Below the pieces are notes generated by a model, which did no database searches, was not told the origin of the DNA, and was given only the letters and a program-made list of their open reading frames with translations. From Coemansia sp. RSA 922 (lineage: Eukaryota > Kickxellomycota > Kickxellomycetes > Kickxellales > Kickxellaceae): DNA of 11,029 nucleotides. This document shows, one piece after another, positions 7,238 through 11,029 of the stretch; the first letter of the stretch is position 1; each line of letters begins with the position of its first letter. The DNA lies in assembly GCA_027577415.1 (NCBI GenBank), contig JANBQS010000871.1, positions 1 to 11,029 on the forward strand, read 5' to 3'. Both the position numbers and the translations under genes were made by a program.

Positions 7238-10200
7238 CTAGGTGAGCGGTGGTGCATCCAACTGCTTGTCCAGCGGAGTCACTGTCTTCGGCAATGAAAG
7301 GCGAAGTGACAGTCGCTTTGCCTTGTAAAATGGTACCTTGCTGCTGGCTTGGCTTGGAGAATCTGGGCTCCACAGCTCGTACTTGCGACGCAACAACGGC
7401 GGATACCGAATTCCAGGCGGCAGCAGAGGGATACCGGATGCGAGTGAGCCAATGCTACTGCGCTGGATAAAACTGGCATTGGAAAGCATGCTGCGCATCC
7501 TGCCATCTTCTTCGACATCCTTGGCCATTGGTTCGCTATCGCTGTCTGATATTTCTTGCCGCCGTCGCCACAGCGCCTCTTCGATCGACTCGCCGGTGAT
7601 AAGCGTCTCGACGAATACTGGACGCTGTTGGCCCAGACGATGAGCGCGCTTGATGGCCTGACGCTCGCGCGCCGCTTGCCAAATGGGGCTGATGAACCAC
7701 ACCCGTGAGGCAGCCGAGAGATCGATGCCATAGGCGGCCAGCACAACATCCATGACGATTACGTTGTACATCGTGCTGGTGGAGAACGTAGTGATGTTGT
7801 GGCGACGCTGGCTCTGAGTCATGACTTGGTTGGCGTAGACCAAGTGAGGCACACGCGCAAGCCTGAGCGCATCGCCAATGATGATGACCTCACTTTGGCA
7901 GCTGGCAAAGACGATGCATTTCTCTTGCTTGTGGTGGTAGAGCAACTGCTCGGTGAGGTAAGCTACCTTACTGCTAGTACAACCGACAACTGTAGCGGAT
8001 CGGAGTTGCTCAAACTCGGTGGGAGAGACATTGGTCGACAGCGGCGGCAAATCGTCGTCGGCTACAGCCAGCATACGCTTGACGCTGACCAGCCCGTCAC
8101 GAAGCTGTGGAAGTGTTGCTAGTTTAGCCACATTGTTGGCATTCGTGGCAATATCGGTTTCGTCGGTGTCTGAAGGAGAGCAGAACAGGTTAGCGGCTAG
8201 TCTCGGCGGCAGTCCCTTGATCCAGTATCCAACAGAGTCGGCCTGCACGATGTACGCCCACTCTGGGTCGCTGGCAGCGCGCTGCAACTCGACAATACAT
8301 TTGCGCAAGAGATTGACGTCGTCATCGGAATACGGCTTGTCGCCTTGCTCCCAGAGCTCGAGTGCCCGGCGGCCATTGGCAATTCCGTCTTGGATGTGGT
8401 TCAGGCTGATCGAGAACCAGAAGCAAGCCAGAAATAGGTTGTCCACGATCTGCCGTAGGTGCTTTTTGTTTTCTGGGTGAAAGAAGTAGTCTCTGCCGGC
8501 GCGCTCAGTCAGAACCGCGTTGATGTGGAAAAACGCAATAGCCGTGTTGTATGTGAGGGCTTGGTGGCGAGTCGGCGGGAGTACTACTGCTTTCTCGTGT
8601 AGTGGTGGGAGCTGTACGTCGCTGACAATGGCCTCGGGACGATTGCGAACCATGATACTCTGTATCAGCGCCTGAAGGCGGTCCAAGGCAGCGGGCTCCC
8701 CGCGCTTGTAGGGCTGTACCATTATCCCGGTCCACGCCGAAGTAGATTGCGAAAACGGATCCATGCGCAGAAACTTGGATACCAATACGCCCATTTGTAA
8801 GAAATCAGACGAGCTCTCTCGAACATTCATCCGATATGTACGCGTCGTCGCTGATCTCCTACTGGGACTACTAGAGACTGAGAGCTGATCGGGCGACTCT
8901 ACTGAAGACGAATTGCTGTTGGACTCGTCTACTGTAGTTGGCGAGCCCTGAGAATCTGTGGATATGGCAGATGTTGCGTGTACCAAGTTGTGTGTTGGAG
9001 TACCTGTACATACCCAGCGACGCTCGGCTATCAGGTAGGCGGCAATGAGGGATCGCGTAGTATTTCGACAAGACATTATATGACCCTCATCGACTATCAG
9101 CCGCTTCCAATGAACTCGCAAAAGCGGCGACCTGTAAGCAGCAGCATCTCTTCGTCGATCACACGTGCATTGCTCGAATCCCTTAGAGTAGCATCGACAA
9201 GAGTACCCGAGCTCTCCGATCTTGGAATCAATAGGAATATACTCTTTCGACAGCCGGCTCACAGATACGAGAACGAGGTCGTATTTAATTAGCTCCTGTG
9301 GCTCGGGCATCGTGTTTGTGCTATTGTCGATCTTGAGCATCTCCAAGCCGCCCGAATCCTGAACGTGCTTGTATTTTTCCCGAACCCATTGATCGACTAG
9401 GTTGTCAGGAACAACGACGATTGTGGAGCTACTCATGTATACCTTGAACGAGATGTCAAGCGCAAGCTCTGCCGATGTGCCTCGTCTGAGTCGCGACTCT
9501 GATAGAGGGTTCACCCAGTAGTATAGCGGGTAGGGCTCAAGCTGTCGCCAGATCTCTATTGGCAGAACGCCGTCGTCATACATGACCCTTAGGGATTCGG
9601 CACAGCTTAGTAGCGCTGTTTTAGCCGCCAAGAACTTTAGGCTCGGTACTAGTCGAGGTGTATGCGCTGCGGGAGAATGACTGTCGGCAGATGTGTCGCA
9701 AAGGTCCGTGAGTAATGCCGATGCTACTGTTCCTACGCACGGAAGCAGCTCGCCCTCGTTGGGAGGCTGAACCATTTGCCGCTTGGTGAGAACGATAAGA
9801 GCCAGGCACTCGCATGTCTTCCCCGTACCCATGTCCTCGCATATAATGCCGCCGCGCGTGTCGCTGTACCAAGAGACATTTTGCGCAGCAACGGGTACAT
9901 TGGGCAAAGACTGGTGTTGGTAGACCCAGGTATTCGTCGCCTCGTTGAACCCGCGAGAAAATTGAAAATAAGGCAGGAGCGGATGTCTAAACCGCTTGCT
10001 GTTCGACGGATAGTTTGAAGCATCGCTAGCATTATGTAGGGGGCTGTAGCTGGGGTCCAAGAAGAGATCGGGCAGCAACTCGCGCTTAAGCATCTTGAAT
10101 AGCGAGCGCTACAAGATAAAATTGGTAATTTAGAAGGCGTACTGGCGAGCTAGTCAAATACGGACACTGGCCAATGCCTACAGAGATTATTTACTTACTC

Positions 10201-10662
10201 TTTGGTATTGAAATAACTTGTATCGCATTCCATCGTATACGTCGGTACTCAAGCAGGCCTGGAAGATATCGCTGTACTCGCTTTCCATACACACGTCCAT
10301 ATATGGCGCAGGGTCTGGCGACTCTAGAAACTGGAAAATGTCTAGCAGAGTTGGGAGCTCCTACATGGGGGAGATAGTAGCATTGGCCGACGAAGGGAGA
10401 GAGGAAGTGTTTTTAGTAACTCGGATGATTCATACTACAAGACAGATCCAAGATCTGAAAAATGGAGTGGCTTGGATGCAGAGGTGTGTGAAAGGGGATC
10501 GACCATGGTCCAAGGTGCATGTCCGATATGTCCTATTTTGGATCGTACATTTCCCTCATCGGTCTGGATCCGCTTTGGCTTTGACACAGATCGTCGATTC
10601 TCGTTGCGCTTGCGTTTAAGGCCGAGCATAGATTCGTGTGTGCCAGGTGGCGATATTCGCAT
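7238..10662 (-). CDS. SNF2-family DNA-dependent ATPase/helicase-like protein, poorly characterised fungal/plant subfamily (3-exon model)
   Basis: Exons on the minus strand: 10662-10444 (3' border uncertain), 10360-10199, 10108-7238, giving about 1083 aa. All SNF2 motifs are seen. Motif I is CEDMGTGKT (Walker A lysine about 224). Motif Ia is IVVVPDNLVDQW. Motif II is VDEGH (about 466-470, DEGH rather than DEAH). Motif III is WVCTGTPTHN. The second RecA lobe has KCIVFASC, AAYGIDLSAASRVWFISPIW and QAIKRAHRLGQQRP (about 944-957). Unusual parts are a roughly 120-residue insertion between motifs I and Ia, a C-x-C-x7-C-x-C cluster before motif II, a Ser-rich linker after motif III, a long insertion before motif IV with no RING finger, and an acidic then basic C-terminal tail. 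The pattern most resembles an SNF2 group that includes the plant F-box/SNF2 protein At3g54460 and fungal hypothetical proteins; this assignment is from memory. No F-box is visible. Role inferred: ATP-driven remodelling of chromatin or DNA-bound proteins in the nucleus; partner unknown. Confidence 0.9.
10109..10198 (-). other. Intron 2 of the SNF2 gene (90 nt, phase 0)
   Basis: Minus strand donor GTAAGT at 10198, branch-like TCTAAAT around 10134-10128, acceptor ATCTTGTAG at 10109. Length is divisible by three, but a TAA in the fourth intron codon prevents read-through. Splicing restores LFQYQR|RSLFKML. Confidence 0.9.
10199..10360 (-). CDS. Exon 2 of the SNF2 gene (54 codons)
   Basis: This exon is not obvious from long reading frames. 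Minus strand acceptor CCATGTAG|GAG at 10361 and donor AGA|GTAAGT at 10198 bound 162 nt of open frame. It contains LESPDPAPYMDV and ends LFQYQR, which joins RSLFKMLKRE in exon 3 to complete the Y-Q-R-R-S type motif that opens SNF2 ATPase domains. The join keeps phase 0. This shows that the ATG at 10093, which starts the long open frame, is internal and not the true start. Confidence 0.88.
10361..10443 (-). other. Probable intron 1 of the SNF2 gene (83 nt as drawn; donor uncertain)
   Basis: The acceptor side is good: branch-like TACTAAAA at 10418-10411, then a CT-rich tract and CCATGTAG|GAG. The donor is not good. Phase requires a phase-0 donor in exon 1: GTCTTG at 10443 (drawn here, poor consensus), GTACGA at 10548, or GTGTCA at 10587. 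The best-looking donor, GTATGA at 10435, is in the wrong phase and would make a TAG stop. Confidence 0.5.
10444..10662 (-). CDS. Probable exon 1 of the SNF2 gene with bipartite nuclear localisation signal
   Basis: From ATG at 10662 the minus strand is open for 75 codons before TAG at 10437-10435. The product is highly basic near the start: KRKR (residues 16-19), RR (23-24) and KPKR (28-31), a typical bipartite nuclear localisation signal. Further on it reads APWTMVDPLSHTSASKPLHF, which I think resembles the N-terminal region of related fungal proteins, but I cannot check. A TTTTTTTAG tract 5 nt before the ATG could be the acceptor of a 5' UTR intron, so additional upstream exons are not excluded. 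Confidence 0.6.
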
Positions 10663-11029
10663 TGTGGCTAAAAAAATAATGAAAAAATTGTATTACTGCG
10701 TTTAGCCACGAATTGAAGCAGCAGGCCCAACAAGCTAGAGAGGATATCTGTATGCCACAAAGTGTGGTTTTGGGTTAGTGATTGACCAATGAGGTCCATA
10801 ATTTCGTGGTAGGGGTGTTTCACCTACAACTTTCCTATCTGACTAAGAGTTGCATCCAGCTCACAAGTAGCCAGGATAAGTGATTTATACAAGCTCAGTT
10901 GAAGATCAATATCAATTTAAAAAGGGGTCAACAGTGTGCAAGTAAAACCAAAAAGACGAAAGAGCATATAGTACAGGTAAGCGACCGCAGTAGCAGTGGC
11001 TTGAAGGGCGTGTGTGTGCCGGTAAGCAG
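10663..11029 (-). promoter_or_regulatory. 5' flank / promoter of the SNF2 gene; no gene seen
   Basis: No supported coding region lies here on either strand. Candidate elements are a CCAAT box at 10786-10790 (plus orientation, within ATTGACCAAT), about 125 bp upstream of the ATG; a TATAAAT on the minus strand at 10889-10883; a small inverted repeat CCACA-AAG-TGTGG at 10755-10767; and a hairpin-like GTAGGGGTG-TTT-CACCTAC at 10809-10827. On the plus strand CAG|GTAAGC at 10974-10981 looks like a splice donor, which could belong to a divergent gene running off the window, but nothing else supports one. Confidence 0.45.
10664..10709. repeat. Perfect 9-bp inverted repeat beside the SNF2 start codon
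   Basis: GTGGCTAAA (10664-10672) and TTTAGCCAC (10701-10709) are exact reverse complements around a 28-nt A/T-rich loop. On the minus strand the 3' arm ends one base before the ATG at 10662. In an unspliced 5' leader this could form a hairpin in front of the start codon. Confidence 0.75.

Noticed and set aside
7279..7749. 156-codon minus-strand frame inside the SNF2 last exon
   Set aside because: It overlaps the conserved second RecA lobe of the SNF2 protein in another frame and shows no motifs of its own.
10091..10093. ATG at 10093 as the start of the SNF2 protein
   Set aside because: The codons just upstream complete a conserved SNF2 motif once the 10198-10109 intron is removed, so this Met is internal.
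10974..11029. Donor-like CAG|GTAAGC and a second GTAAGC near the right edge as part of a divergent plus-strand gene
   Set aside because: No ATG, open frame or second splice partner supports it inside the window; noted only as a possibility.
1..11029. CRISPR arrays, tRNA/rRNA genes, transposons, bacterial operons or defence systems
   Set aside because: None seen. There are no regularly spaced repeats, cloverleaf-like segments, transposase motifs or terminal repeats, and the three genes are unrelated eukaryotic housekeeping or regulatory genes.

Overview
The window is an ordinary piece of a eukaryotic nuclear genome, almost certainly fungal. The spliceosomal introns are short (82-186 nt) with fungal-type GTATGT/GTAAGT donors and TACTAA/TGCTAA-like branch sites, the standard genetic code fits, and genes are packed closely. 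All three proteins are housekeeping or regulatory eukaryotic families. An intact tuberin (TSC2) argues against budding-yeast lineages that lost TSC. An early-diverging filamentous fungus (zoopagomycete or mucoromycete-like, perhaps Kickxellomycotina) is my guess and cannot be proved from these bases.

Layout. (1) 1-1800, plus strand: ALG1, the GDP-mannose-dependent mannosyltransferase of dolichol-linked oligosaccharide synthesis. Its 5' end lies off the window. Six exons are visible, separated by five introns, one of which appears to use a GC-AG donor. (2) 1801-2226: intergenic and promoter DNA with a 20-bp imperfect direct repeat, an inverted repeat and long pyrimidine tracts. (3) 2227-7197, plus strand: TSC2 (tuberin), 1656 residues in one uninterrupted exon, with the HEAT-like N-terminus, the tuberin middle domain and a C-terminal Rheb-GAP domain with the asparagine thumb. 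(4) 7238-10662, minus strand: an SNF2-family DNA-dependent ATPase, convergent with TSC2, with only 40 bp between the two stop codons. The large last exon is obvious. A second exon (10360-10199) is found by reading upstream and restores the helicase Q-like motif. A first exon carrying a bipartite nuclear localisation signal is likely, but its donor is uncertain. (5) 10663-11029: the 5' flank of the SNF2 gene, with a perfect 9-bp inverted repeat next to the start codon, a CCAAT box and no gene I can support.

The three genes act in different places: ALG1 on the cytosolic face of the ER, TSC2 in the cytosol or at lysosome/vacuole membranes in TORC1 control, and the SNF2 protein in the nucleus. 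I see no sign that they form one pathway or a mobile or defence system. The part most worth follow-up is the SNF2 protein, which belongs to a poorly characterised fungal/plant-type subfamily with large family-specific insertions and a Cys-x-Cys pair cluster just before its Walker B motif.
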